From assembly GCA_036852015.1 (NCBI GenBank), contig JAANDG010000263.1:1-64000 (forward strand): a DNA stretch of 64,000 bases, read 5' to 3'. Both the position numbers and the translations under genes were made by a program. Positions within the stretch are counted from its first letter, which is position 1, and each line of letters starts with the position of its first letter. The stretch comes from Pelodera strongyloides. Taxonomy: Eukaryota > Nematoda > Chromadorea > Rhabditida > Rhabditidae. The notes under the pieces are model-generated. The model worked only from the letters and a program-made list of their open reading frames with translations. It was not told the origin of the DNA and made no database searches. Below, piece after piece: positions 45,380-56,274 of this stretch.

Positions 45380-47512
45380 TTATATGAATACTTTATTCAG
45401 TGTACACCGAAGTAAAGCGGAAGACAAAAAAAAACGACAATAATAATATAACAACAACAACAACAAAACAAATAACAATGAGAGTAACAAAGCGCATATA
45501 ACAAGCGACAAAAACTATGTACAACAAAGGAATGAAGGTACATGTGAATAACTAAATGTGAATGTTTCTATTTGCTACTTCATAAAGCTCGATTAGATCA
45601 AGCTCGTCAATGCGGGTTTTAAACGAATCAACGGAACTCGAAAGAACAATACTATCAGGAAGTAGGTTCCACAAACGAGTGGCCCTGTGCTTAAACGAGA
45701 ACAGAGACTGGGTAAGTTTAACAGAATCCTGAATAAGAGTTAAAGAGTTACCATTTCGACGTGGTCTGTGATTCACCTGAAACATGTTTGCCAAAACCGG
45801 ATGTGCATTATAACCTCGGACAATTTTGAAACATTCAATGAGATCGAACAAAATTCTACGATGATGGAGAGATTTGAGACCAAAAACAACAAGACGTTCA
45901 GAATAGGAAAACGAGTTATAATAGTCATTGTCAATTCTACGAAGCACACGTTTAGTAAAACGCCGCTGTACCTTTTCAATAGCGTCAATCTCACTTTTCA
46001 GGTACGGCGACCAAACGGAGGTTGCATACTCAAGCAGGGGCCTACAATAAGTAACATAAGCTTTACGATAAACATCAATGCTATGATGACAAATGGAGCG
46101 AAGTATACGATTTGCACAACAAGAAGAAGTACTAATTCTTTGCTTAATATGAGCCTTAAAACATAAATCCGGAGAAAAAAAACAAAACACCAAGATCACG
46201 AACGACATCAGTTACTGGTGGAATGAGGGTATTATTTAAACGAAGAGGAAAAGAGTGGTGGGTCTTAGTAGTCACAGAAAAATGTTGACACTTTGGCTCA
46301 GAAATGGTCATTTTCCATATCTCAGCCCAACTGGAAATATTGCCAAGTTCTTTTTGAAAAGCATTCCAGGCAGGCCAGGGCCCTAGTTTTGGCATAACAC
46401 GAGAAATCTTAACATCATCCGCGTACATAACAATGGAGCTATCTCCAAGAGAGCAATCGTCAATGTCATTAATAAAAATTAAGAAAAGCAACGGGCCTAA
46501 AACACTACCCTGAGGTACTCCACTGGAGCAAGGCTTGATAGAAGACAAAGTGTTCTGGTATCTAACCTGAAAGGTACGGTTTGCAAGATAAGAACTAATC
46601 CAATTAAGCATTATGTCAGAAACACCATAATTCTTAAGCTTATGTAAGAGAAAACGGTGGTTAACAACATCAAACGCCTTAGCAAAATCAATATATAACA
46701 CATTCCAAATTATCATCGGATTCTTTAGCAGAGAGCCATTCATATAAGCATAAAAGAAGTTGCGAAGTTGTATTACGGCCTTTTAGAAAGCCAAATTGAT
46801 TAAGAGACAAAAAACCGTTAACAGACATGTGGTACGTTAATTTATGCTTAACTACCAATTCAAATAATTTACAAAATGAGGAGGTGAGAGAAATTGGCCG
46901 GTAGTTAAGGATGGACGTGCGAGGTGGTTTTTTGGAAAGGGGTGAAACAATCGCATGTCGCCATTCCTTAGGAACCTTCCCAGTTAAAAACGATTTGTTA
47001 AAAAATTTACACAACAAGGGCATTAAAACTACTTTAAGCTGTTTTATAACAAAAGAAGAAATCCCTTCAGGAGTAAAAGATTTCTTGGGGCTCAAGTTTT
47101 TCATTGCATTCTCAACAGAGGACAGAGTGAACAATTCATCTTCAAATGGAACGGAAACATGTTTTGGGGAGAGAAAAGGTAGGGGACAATCATCATCAGA
47201 TAAATAAACAGAATGGAAATAAGTGGCGAATGAATCAGCAATACTAGATTCCTTGGTGAGAAACTCACCTTTCGTACACGGATCTTCAAATCTCCTCGAT
47301 ATGGCCTGCGGATCCTTCGTCTTGGAATTGAGATACGCGTAAAAGCGTTTAGGGTCATTAGAAAAAACAGCTCTACGTTCAATATTAGCTTCAAATTTCT
47401 TACACAACGAGCGATAACGCTTATCAGAATACTCAAAATTTTCTTGGCCACCAGGTTCATCAATTTGCAAAAGAGCTACTTCAGCACGTTCTTTTGCTCT
47501 TTGTATCACATT
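45380..47512 (-). mobile_element. 5'-truncated, frameshifted non-LTR retrotransposon (CR1/L2/jockey-like)
   Basis: Three minus-strand frames make up one decayed reverse transcriptase: 46688-47509 (fingers and start of the palm, with KEWRHAIVSPLSKK and NYRPISLTS), 46156-46743 (DFAKAFDVVNHRFLLHKL, SGVPQGSVLGPLLFLIFIND, YADDVK catalytic box) and 45552-46208 (thumb/C-terminal region with YCRPLLEYATSVWSP). The frame changes fall near 46690-46740 and 46160-46200. No endonuclease domain remains, and the 5' end stops within a few bases of the next gene's first exon. The element is inactive. The 3' end is near 45380 in an A- and CAA-rich + strand stretch. Confidence 0.9.
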
Positions 47513-47516
47513 TTAG

Positions 47517-50500
47517 ATGGACGAATGGTATGAGCTAGTTGTACCGGGAATTAGTATTGGAAAGACATCGGCAGCAGTGAAGAGAGAAGTATTCAACTTT
47601 ACTATCACGCTCAAGGTTGCCGAGATTTATACTTTTTTTAATGGAAATCGTCTTTTCATAATATACTTTTTATTAGAACATATATAAAGGTTTATTGCTA
47701 CAGTCGCAAGAAACAAATGAATTTAATAATCAGATCCCACAGAGTACAAGGAGTCAAGTCGTAGGGGTAGGGAGTCAGCATAGTACTAATAACTAGCTTT
47801 ACTTTCCTGTCAAAGGAATTGGTACTTTGGAGTGCTAACTGAACGACAGTAACCTTGCAGATTTCAGACTTTTTTTATTTAGAGGCTTCAAACTTGTGTT
47901 CTAGGCTATGAGAGTTGGAGATGATTATTGTGTTTTTGTTGGTCTGGATCCCACGGATGCATCGTATGCCCTTATGGTGGACTATAGAATATCGAACAAT
48001 GGTGAAACGATATTTCAGGTAGATGCTTGTTTTGAATACCGTGTTTATTGTGGTTTTTTTGCTTCGTTATGTACTTTCGAAAGATCAAGCTATGAGGGGG
48101 TTTCAGCCTCATTGTAGTTACTCAATTACTGACTTTACTATGTGAATTTCGACTATTTGGTAAACGACATGTTACAGTAGTCGTGGTTTGCCTAAGGTAT
48201 AGTGTAGCGTAACGAACCTAACGTAACGAAATGCGTTAACCTTTCCTATGTTCATCGAGTTCATCCCCATGCCTAAGATGTATTTAGTTATACCCAAATG
48301 TTATTTCACCGCTTTAAAGTTCCGTTTGCAGCGCGAGAAGACGTTATGGTGTCCTGAGAGTGGTGTGAAGGTTGGTTGATTTGACCTAGTTTACTGTTAG
48401 ATTCAAATGCTCTTAGGAAATATTTAAATCATACTGTTTATCTCTTGTCTTATAAGAAAACAATCATAATAACAAAGTTCATAATAATGGTAATGTTTAT
48501 CTTTCCTGTTTATCTCTTTTTGTTCGCCTTCGTAAGCTTTCAATTGTCGTGTTTCAGAACAGATACGAAGAACTAAAGAGCCTGTTCTGCGCGTTTAGAG
48601 GCACGACCGAGTTTCCGGAGTTGATCAATCTAAAACTGGAGGTTTGTGGCTTTATGATGAGATAATACGTATAAAGTGTACTGCATTGGTGCCATTCATT
48701 AAATTAGGAAAGAAAAAAAGGCTACTTTTTCCATAGTTGATTACATGTGCAAATAAGTTTTATATGACGAGATTTGCATGGTTTCATTCTATGGTCAATA
48801 AATCATGACATTTAGGTTCGAACGCACCAAATGCTTCCCATTTCTGATATTACGCAACCGAGCGCTTTTAAATATTTCTTAGTCAAGGTTGGTGCTTTAG
48901 TCCCTTCTATATGTGTGACTAACTATTGCACACACCGGACTTGACTAACTATTGCACACACCGGTCTGTTGTTTCTTACTGTACTATTCTATTCTAAACT
49001 AAATTAACGCACTATAAGCTTCAAATGTTAGTGCAAATGCACAGAGGTCATTAAAGGCCGCCTCAGCCTAAGTTTTATAAATTTTGGTTGCAAACAAAAA
49101 ATTGGGGTTTCGGTCGAGCGGGGATCGAACCCGCATCTTCAGCTATCCGGGCCAATGCATTTACCATTATGCTACCGGCACCCACCACCAACGATTGTTC
49201 GCAAAGCGAGTTAAGGTCCGCAATGGCGTCACACAGTGAACATACAACTGCCCGGGCGGTATTACACCATTAACCCAGTAAAGATCAGCCAAACCTGAGA
49301 AATAAGCTTCAAATGTTAGTGCAAATGCACAGAGGTCATTAAAGGCCGCCTCAGCCTAAGTTTTATAAATTTTGGTTGCAAACGAAAAATTGAAGCTTAT
49401 TTCTCAGGTTTGGCTGATCTTTACTGGGTTAATGGTGTAATGTATGTTCACTGTGTGACGCCATTGCGGACCTTAACTCGCTTTGCGAACAATCGTTGGT
49501 GGTGGGTGCCGGTAGCATAATGGTAAATGCATTGGCCCGGATAGCTGAAGATGCGGATTCGATCCCCGCTCGACCGAAACCCCAATTTTTCGTTTGCAAC
49601 CAAAATTTATAACACACTATAATGAGGTATTAAATTATTATTGTATTATGTAAAAATAAATCGATTGTGTAATAGTGTTTCTTTTTCCAGTCGGGCACTC
49701 ACAAATATTATGTAAATCCCGGTGGTCTATCCGAACTTGGAGGCACATTATTCAAAGATTGGAAACGAATTGCGGACGACGGAGGCAAAGAGACCGGTTT
49801 GTCTGGTTTCGATTCTTTATCCTCCCGTAAAGCGGTATTGCACGTGGTTTGTGAAAGTTGCTGGACAATGGCATTTCTGTGATTATACGCTTTAACATGA
49901 TAATTGTGGCCATCCGGAATACATGATGGGAATGCTTTAACGCTTAGAAATATGCGTAAAGATCGCTTTGCTGGAGGAATTCTAAAGTATCATTTCATTC
50001 AGAGATACCAGATGATGAAAATATGCGTTCTTTGATTGAATGTTGTCTACGGTATGATCGACCGATTGTGCATAGGTATGTCTATGAGAAGGATTTTTGC
50101 TTTTGTCTTGTCCAGGAAAATCCAACTGTAGGAGGAATTTATTTCTGATCAGCTTTACTGTTTTATAGAAGAGTATGGCAAGCGTAAACTGTATACATCC
50201 TTGTTCAGCAACAACTTTATGACGGTTGGATGGTGTGCCCTCAGTATTGGATCTTCACAACTTTTGCGAACGGTTTGTACTAATTAATTTTTCTTTGTAT
50301 TTTTTTTTGCACCAGTATTTCGTGGAAATTTGCTGCTTTCACCGTAATCAAGTGCTCCGTATTTATTTTTTTGGCTTTGATTTTGAATTTTTTTTTTGGT
50401 TGTGAAGAAGTTTATAAGACGGCTCTTTGGTTGTTTATGTGTTAGTGTTTTTATTCTAGGTGGAGGATTTTGTCTGCTCGCTTCGTCTGATGCACCCCGT

Positions 50501-50932
50501 TTCAAAGATTCAGATATCCGCCGAATTGAAACTCGCCCGATTGTTTAAAGCGGCTCAAGATGAGTTAGGAAAGCCACATGAAGCCTACTTGAAGTTAGTT
50601 TTGGCAAATACTAATTATCATATTAAGTCGTGGAGTGCCGTATTTAAACGACGCGATTTATTGTATTTGTAAGAATTCGGAGGCTTTTCTTGATGGAGAC
50701 ACGGTACATTTTTTTTTTTTTTTTTTTTGGAATCCCTTGGCTTGGGAAGTGTGTCTGTCGGCCTGAGTATGTTTGGAGTTTTCTTGAAATATAATTTTCG
50801 ATGATCCATGTATGTAAATTGTTTTTCAGGATCTTGGAATACTCTCGAGACACTGGGATTGACATTGATGAATTCCATCCAATTATGCACTCGGTTGGTG
50901 TGATCACAAATAGGGAGATAATTATGTCGTGA
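47517..50932 (+). CDS. Multi-exon gene of unrecognised function
   Basis: Exons by splice sites: 47517-47615, 47905-48018, 48332-48370, 48558-48641, 48816-48887, 49691-49796, 50003-50075, 50169-50272, 50460-50593 and 50830-50932. All joins are in phase except 50075 to 50169, where the frames disagree by one base. An extra exon, a different donor or a one-base sequence error is possible. The product would be about 310 aa, soluble, with no signal peptide or membrane segment. Features include FVGLDPTDASYALMVDY, WCPESGVKNRYEELKSLF, LSELGGTLFKDWKRIAD and a helical KLARLFKAAQDELGKPHEAY. The first part has a faint MATH-like flavour, but I do not recognise a family. The start is chosen at the first ATG after a TTTTAG acceptor; a LINE abuts it, so upstream exons may be lost. 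It hosts an inverted SINE pair in its fifth intron. Confidence 0.65.
49017..49614. mobile_element. Inverted pair of tRNA-like SINE units inserted as one piece
   Basis: A minus-strand unit (about 49091-49304) and a plus-strand unit (about 49391-49604) are near-perfect inverted copies. An 89-bp segment beginning ATAAGCTTCAAATGTTAGTG precedes each unit (49014 and 49302). Each unit contains a tRNA-like core with an A box (TAGCATAATGG) and a B box (GGTTCGATCCC or GATTCGATCCC). The whole block is flanked by CACTATA (49010-49016 and 49615-49621), an apparent target duplication. Confidence 0.8.
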
Positions 50933-51516
50933 CGTCATCAGTGGAACTTTTAGGGACCTTTGATCTCTGATTACAGTAGCTTACAGTAGCTTTACCGGAT
51001 CTCTAATCTATAGAAGACTGTAGATGCATGTAATATTTGAAGAGAGTCGGAGTCTTACCACCATGGGAATGAAGAGTTTGTTTATATGAGAATTCGTCCT
51101 TTTCCAAAAGAAGAGCTTTCGTCGCATTACCGTATACCTCGAATACCGACTTTATAGAATTGTTTCGGTGTGTAACTAGGAGCTTTCGTGTTAAACTCAT
51201 ATTGAAATTAATCCCCTTGTTGTTATTAAGTTGAATTGTACATGATACGGGTAGTATAAGCACTGATGGTGTTATTGTTTGATATGTTTTCACGACACTG
51301 AAATAAATATAGTTTTTTTCGGTTGATGTTTACAGTTATTTTCAACCGTGGTTTTAGCCACTTGTTATTGTATAATCTTTAAGTTTAATTTTATTGGTGT
51401 TGTCTAGTGTGTCCTTTTAGCTTATTAGTCTCGCGATCTGTGTCAGTTTGTTTGTTTGTTTATTTATTCGTTTATTTGTTTGTTGGTTGGTTACTGTATT
51501 GGATACTTGCAGGGAC
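50933..51516. other. Intergenic spacer
   Basis: AT-rich, with GAAATAAATATAG near 51300 as a likely polyadenylation signal of the preceding gene. A TTGCAG acceptor at 51507-51512 shows that the next gene has an unplaced 5' UTR exon. Confidence 0.55.
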
Positions 51517-54500
51517 ATGGATGCTTCAGTGGAACCAAAACGATCCAAATTCACCAAGGCTGCGGATGCCAAATTGAAAGCCAAGGTCGGTTACTTAATT
51601 AAGTTTTATTATAATTATTAGCTTGACATACCGTAGTATTTCGGAGGGTACTCCAACCGGCTGTATGTTCTTTGATCCGCGCATCATGTTACGAAACTCC
51701 TTTTCAGTACGACGCACAGAGCAATCCGAAGCGAGGAGCACCCGAGCCTCCCAAGTTTGACGATGCACCCAGAGTAAGGTTTTAGATGGTTGTTAGACTA
51801 GTTTCATGAATTTTGTGTAAACTATATGGTGACAAGTTTATCTTGTGAGATTTAGATCAACATTGTTTCAGTTTCCTTGGCAGAAGAAGAACAGGGTAAC
51901 GGGACCGAATGCAAATCTCATGGTATGTTTTGGTTGCCTCGGTATTCCCTCTTTTCGTGGTACAATGGGAGTTATTAGTGAGTAATTGTGATATGTTTTT
52001 TGATTCGCTTGCTAAATAAGGTTAGTGAGGCAAGGTTGGACTTAGTCTGTTAGAGAACTGAGCAACGCGTGGGTCATGTGCATGAAAGTGAAACATGAAA
52101 ATGAAATGTTCAGGAATTGGGCGAAAATGTTTTCAAAAAGAAGAAGCGCCAGGCGGCCGAGGACTCGTACAACTACTCTCCGACAGACACTCTGGATCTG
52201 ATGAATGCGCCGGCGCCGAAGCAGGACAAGGCACAGGTAAGGTATTAAAGCGGTGCGGTGCGTGGTTTCAAAGCATTCACTCAAGTCCTGTACTATATGC
52301 AAATTTTTGGCATATAATGTAGCAGGAGTTGCATCTAATATCTAATGGAATGTAGTTCTCGAACAGGCGTTGGGAAACCACTTGTAATATCGCTTTACTA
52401 GAGGTAGTGATCTACCAGGTGGTTGTTTTTGAATAAAGTGCTGAGATCCCTCATTTTGGGTGAAATTATTAATTACTGACAATTCCCTGGATTTTTGACA
52501 TGTTTCGGTTAGAGAGTTTGTGATTTATATATTTATATATACTATGGTAGGTCCGTACAAGAGTACTACGATAGCTACCGTAAGAGTGATGAGGGGGAAT
52601 TCTGTGTTCACTATCCGAACGTTTTCAGCCTGCTTGGAAGAGAGCGAAAGTGGAAGGTGGAGGCGAGACTGGAGGGCAGACCTGGAATAAGGCCTCTGTT
52701 ACGGATTATGCTGGGGCAAGTAGCAGTACAAAGGTATGTTTTGATTGATTCTTTGAAGAAGCAACTTTTCCATGTGCTATTTTACCCTCTTTTCATGTAC
52801 CCTGCTCAAAAATACATAAAATTATTGTGTTAGTGTTGTACGCGAAATTTGCCAGAAAGTTTATTGGACTGATGTGTGACAAGGGTAATGTTTCTAGAAT
52901 ATCTTAAATGATGGAAACCATGATTTTTGTCAGTAGGTCACTCGTCATTGTTCGAGATGAGTAGGTAACGTAGTTAACCGTTATGAATTATAGCCCGATT
53001 GGAAGAGCAAGGGTAAATTCGGAAAGAAGGATTTCGGTGATAAGAAGAAGGGAAAACGATTTGGAAAAGAGGAGAAAGAGGAAGGAGATGAACAGGTTGG
53101 CATCTTGCTAATTTGATTTCATTCGTTCAGGACCTTTGAAGAATATTATATAAGAGTAGCTGGTTTCTTGACGTGTTAGTCTGTATTACTAGCTTGTTTG
53201 TTCGATGCCCCTCTCTTTACTCTGTATCCAGTATCCTTATCTTGTTTAGCTCACTTGTAGCTTACCTATTGCACAGATTATTTAGGGTTCATTGTACTTA
53301 TCGCTTTGTTTGATTGAATAATTGCTGAGCGGAATTTTCAATAGACTGGTTAATTTTGTATTCCATTTAGCGTCAACGCGCGGGCAAGAAGGCTGGAAAT
53401 GCGAACATGATGGTTAGTTTTTGTTTGTCTGTATTCTTTTTACGATCCCATGCAATTACCGTGCTCAGGACTCGGGCTCAGATCGCTCCTGAATGTCCTG
53501 AACAAGCCATAGTGTACTGACTGTTTTGCAGATCGTTGAGTACACTCATAAAGTGTTACCTATTTATTATGTATTCATTCTATTCTATGTAATTGGGTCC
53601 TATGATACACAAAATATAATCAAGTCCATCTGGTTTCAGGAACTCGGTAAAAGGCGTACATTTGGCCCCAAGAAGGGTGCCGCGGCGGAGGAAGGGGCTG
53701 AGCCAGAGGAGGGAGATCTCATCATTCCGAAAGTGAAGACACCAGTCCCTTTGGACAAGTTTGGAGACCTGGAAACACAACAGAATCAGTCTTTGCAGGA
53801 GGAGATTGAGAAGTTTGAGAAGTAAGTCGACTATCACATTTTTAGGATTGGGGAGGCTGTGTACTGTAAAGGGGGGGGGGGGGTTGTCTTGTAACATTTA
53901 CCGAAAAAACTAGTCGATTTGCTGTGGGTGGGTGGCCTCCATTTGGGGGTTATCTTCGTATTTTTCTTGTATGATCTTGTTACTGGGACATAGGGACATT
54001 CATGTGCTTGCGTGCAAAACAAGTCATTTCTTTGGCTTTTACAACATTCTAATGATCCAATTTGACTTTTCAGCAAGAAGAAACGTAAGCAGAACTTTGA
54101 ACGAGCGAGAGACAAGATGGAAGAGATTCAGAGAGCGAAAGACCAAGCGAAAGAGAGGAGGGAGCAGGCAGAGTGAGTGTTTCTGTTTGTTAACGTGTAT
54201 TACTGTATGTTGATTCTGTCCTTTGTCCGTCAGTGTTCTGCTTCCTTGAACGGTAGAGTATATGGTAACATTTGGCCCGCGGCCTTACTATTTGTCTCTC
54301 CAGTCTCTTGGTTTAGTTTGTAGGGATATATATGGAAACACATAACACAGGTTTCGCCTACTTACATGACGTGTTGGAAAATGTGCTTTTTTTTAGAAAA
54401 GAACGACAAGCCAAATTGAAAGATATCAAGAACTATAGAAGAAAGATGGGACAGGTCGGTTACTTTTTGTCTTGTTCCTTATAACATCATTAGTCATTTG

Positions 54501-54778
54501 TGAGAGGGTAAGCATTTAAGTTGTGTATTTGTAGTTGATAGTCAGCAAATTCGGAAACGCTTGCCTATGCGAGTTATTAAAACTAGTAAACCAGTACCTT
54601 TACGTGGCTTCAAGTTTATAGGCCAGCGTGCTGAACTGTACCTTATACTTTGAAATATTTCCATTTACAAACCGTGTTTTAGGCTCTTGCTCTCCGTACA
54701 AAGAAAGGCCAACCAGTACTCGGCGCACAAGTGGCTGTATTATTAGAACGAATCAAAAAGCAGGTGGCAGAAGATTAA
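51517..54778 (+). CDS. CCDC59: CCDC59/TAP26/FYV7-family rRNA-processing protein
   Basis: FYV7 and its animal relative CCDC59 act in 18S rRNA processing in the nucleolus. Eleven exons: 51517-51585, 51708-51773, 51872-51922, 52114-52236, 52629-52733, 52994-53095, 53371-53412, 53640-53821, 54074-54172, 54397-54454 and 54683-54778 (330 aa). The protein is extremely Lys-rich, with GKFGKKDFGDKKKGKRFGK in the middle and a long charged helix (DKMEEIQRAKDQAKERREQA). It ends with YRRKMG, LRTKKGQPVLGAQVAVLLER and IKKQVAED, which matches the family's C-terminal KGQP...LLxKI signature. Assignment rests on this tail and overall composition. The long acidic/basic insert is not typical, and human CCDC59 is shorter (about 241 aa). 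Confidence 0.65.
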
Positions 54779-56274
54779 TGTTTTGAATTTAGCCAGTTTG
54801 TAAGATTTTTATTTTTTTGTGGATTTTACGTAAAGGTGAACGTATGTAGGTGTTTAGGTGGTGTTTTCTCCCAGATTAGTTTTTGTGTAGATGGTATATG
54901 CTCATTATATGAGTGCTTGAGTTGATTCGGCTATTATCAGAATAGAATCATGTTATATTTTCTAGTGTGGTATTGTAAACACAATGTTTCACGTATGAAG
55001 TTATGTGAGAGTTTCAAGTTTCAACTCTCTAATTTGCGCAGGTTCTGAGCTTTTACTTTAGTAAGAGTTATTTTCGTAGCCTGGTTACCGTAGTCGGAAA
55101 ATTGATCGCCGTCCATTTACCTTGTTTAATTGATAGAGAAAAATTAGTTGTAAAGTTATAATTGTTTTGCACTAATTGTTTGCCTCCTTCATTGTTGATT
55201 TCTGTTTTGTTTGATTGTTGTTGTTATTTTTCTAGTAATAAGCATATAGTAACCGTCTACTCATGGTTTTCTGTTTATTGTGACGTTGTTTTCCAATTTT
55301 CAATGATATAAATGTTCTATTTATGTGGTGTTTGAGGCTGTGGGGGAAGGTTACCCTGCGGTAGACGAACCTTTTTTTGCCACCTCACTAGTTTGTACGT
55401 ACGCGGACGATCGTGAAGTTTGTAAGACCTTCCAAAAGCTGGTGGACATTAGCAAAACCATTTTGCACGAGCCCCACCTCTGGCATTTAGACAGTCCAAT
55501 CCGTAAGAGCTATGTTTCAACTAATTTACTAAAACCCCAATAAGACTGGTTACCAATGAAAAATGGCTGTCACCGGGTTATTGTATTCGTCTTATGTCGT
55601 TTGTGACATCGTTGGGGGACGCGAACATTAGAATGCCTGCTGATTGTGAGTGTACTGTGACACGAACTGCTAATTCTTAGTGAAAAATTAATTCGCGCAT
55701 GATATTAGCATATTGGACGAAGATTAAAGAGGACAAATATCTCGGATGATTCAAAATATATTCCGGTCACAGTCTTTATGTGAGTTATTACGAACAGAGA
55801 GTATCTTTTTGCGCAGAACAGATGTTTTTGCCGCCTAAGCCTAGCGACTGCCTATCTTTTAAATGGTATTGAAAGTTATAATGTTGTTCCGCACATTACA
55901 CTATATATTTTTTGCAAGCGTGCATGAGAACCGCCCGGTTTCGGCGGGTAAACTTGTACGCCGTTTCATTGCGGCATGCGGGCAGGTCACTTTTCCGCGC
56001 CGCTTGCACGCTACTAATCAAGATTACATTTGCTTTTCAGCTATGGATTGGAATCTCCTCATGGTCGATAAACTGATATAGGAGAAGTGCATAAATATAA
56101 GAATACAACAAGGTTATGCGCCTTACAGTTTGGGTTAGTGAAATTATTCGATTAAATTGTTTATTAGTAGACAATATACAGAGAAAAACAGCAACCAGCA
56201 TGGAGAGTAACATATATTTTACGCATTTTGATTTTATGTATGCTCTGTGTAGATTATTTTAGGTGGTCGCATTA
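54779..56274. other. 3' UTR / spacer with unassigned open frames
   Basis: Two open frames (55325-55543, with FFATSLVCTYADDREVCKTF; and 55863-56081, with RPVSAGKLVRRFIAACG) are GC-richer than their surroundings and have protein-like composition. Neither is recognised or has clear splice partners. They may be remnants of exons or of a mobile element. The rest is AT-rich spacer. Confidence 0.4.

Noticed and set aside
45768..46166. Plus-strand frame of 132 codons
   Set aside because: It is the antisense of the LINE reverse-transcriptase region, which has recognisable motifs on the minus strand.
49088..49273. Genuine tRNA gene at the tRNA-like sequence
   Set aside because: A and B boxes are present, but the acceptor ends do not pair properly, the sequence occurs as an inverted duplicate, and it is embedded in a longer mobile unit. 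A tRNA-derived SINE fits better.
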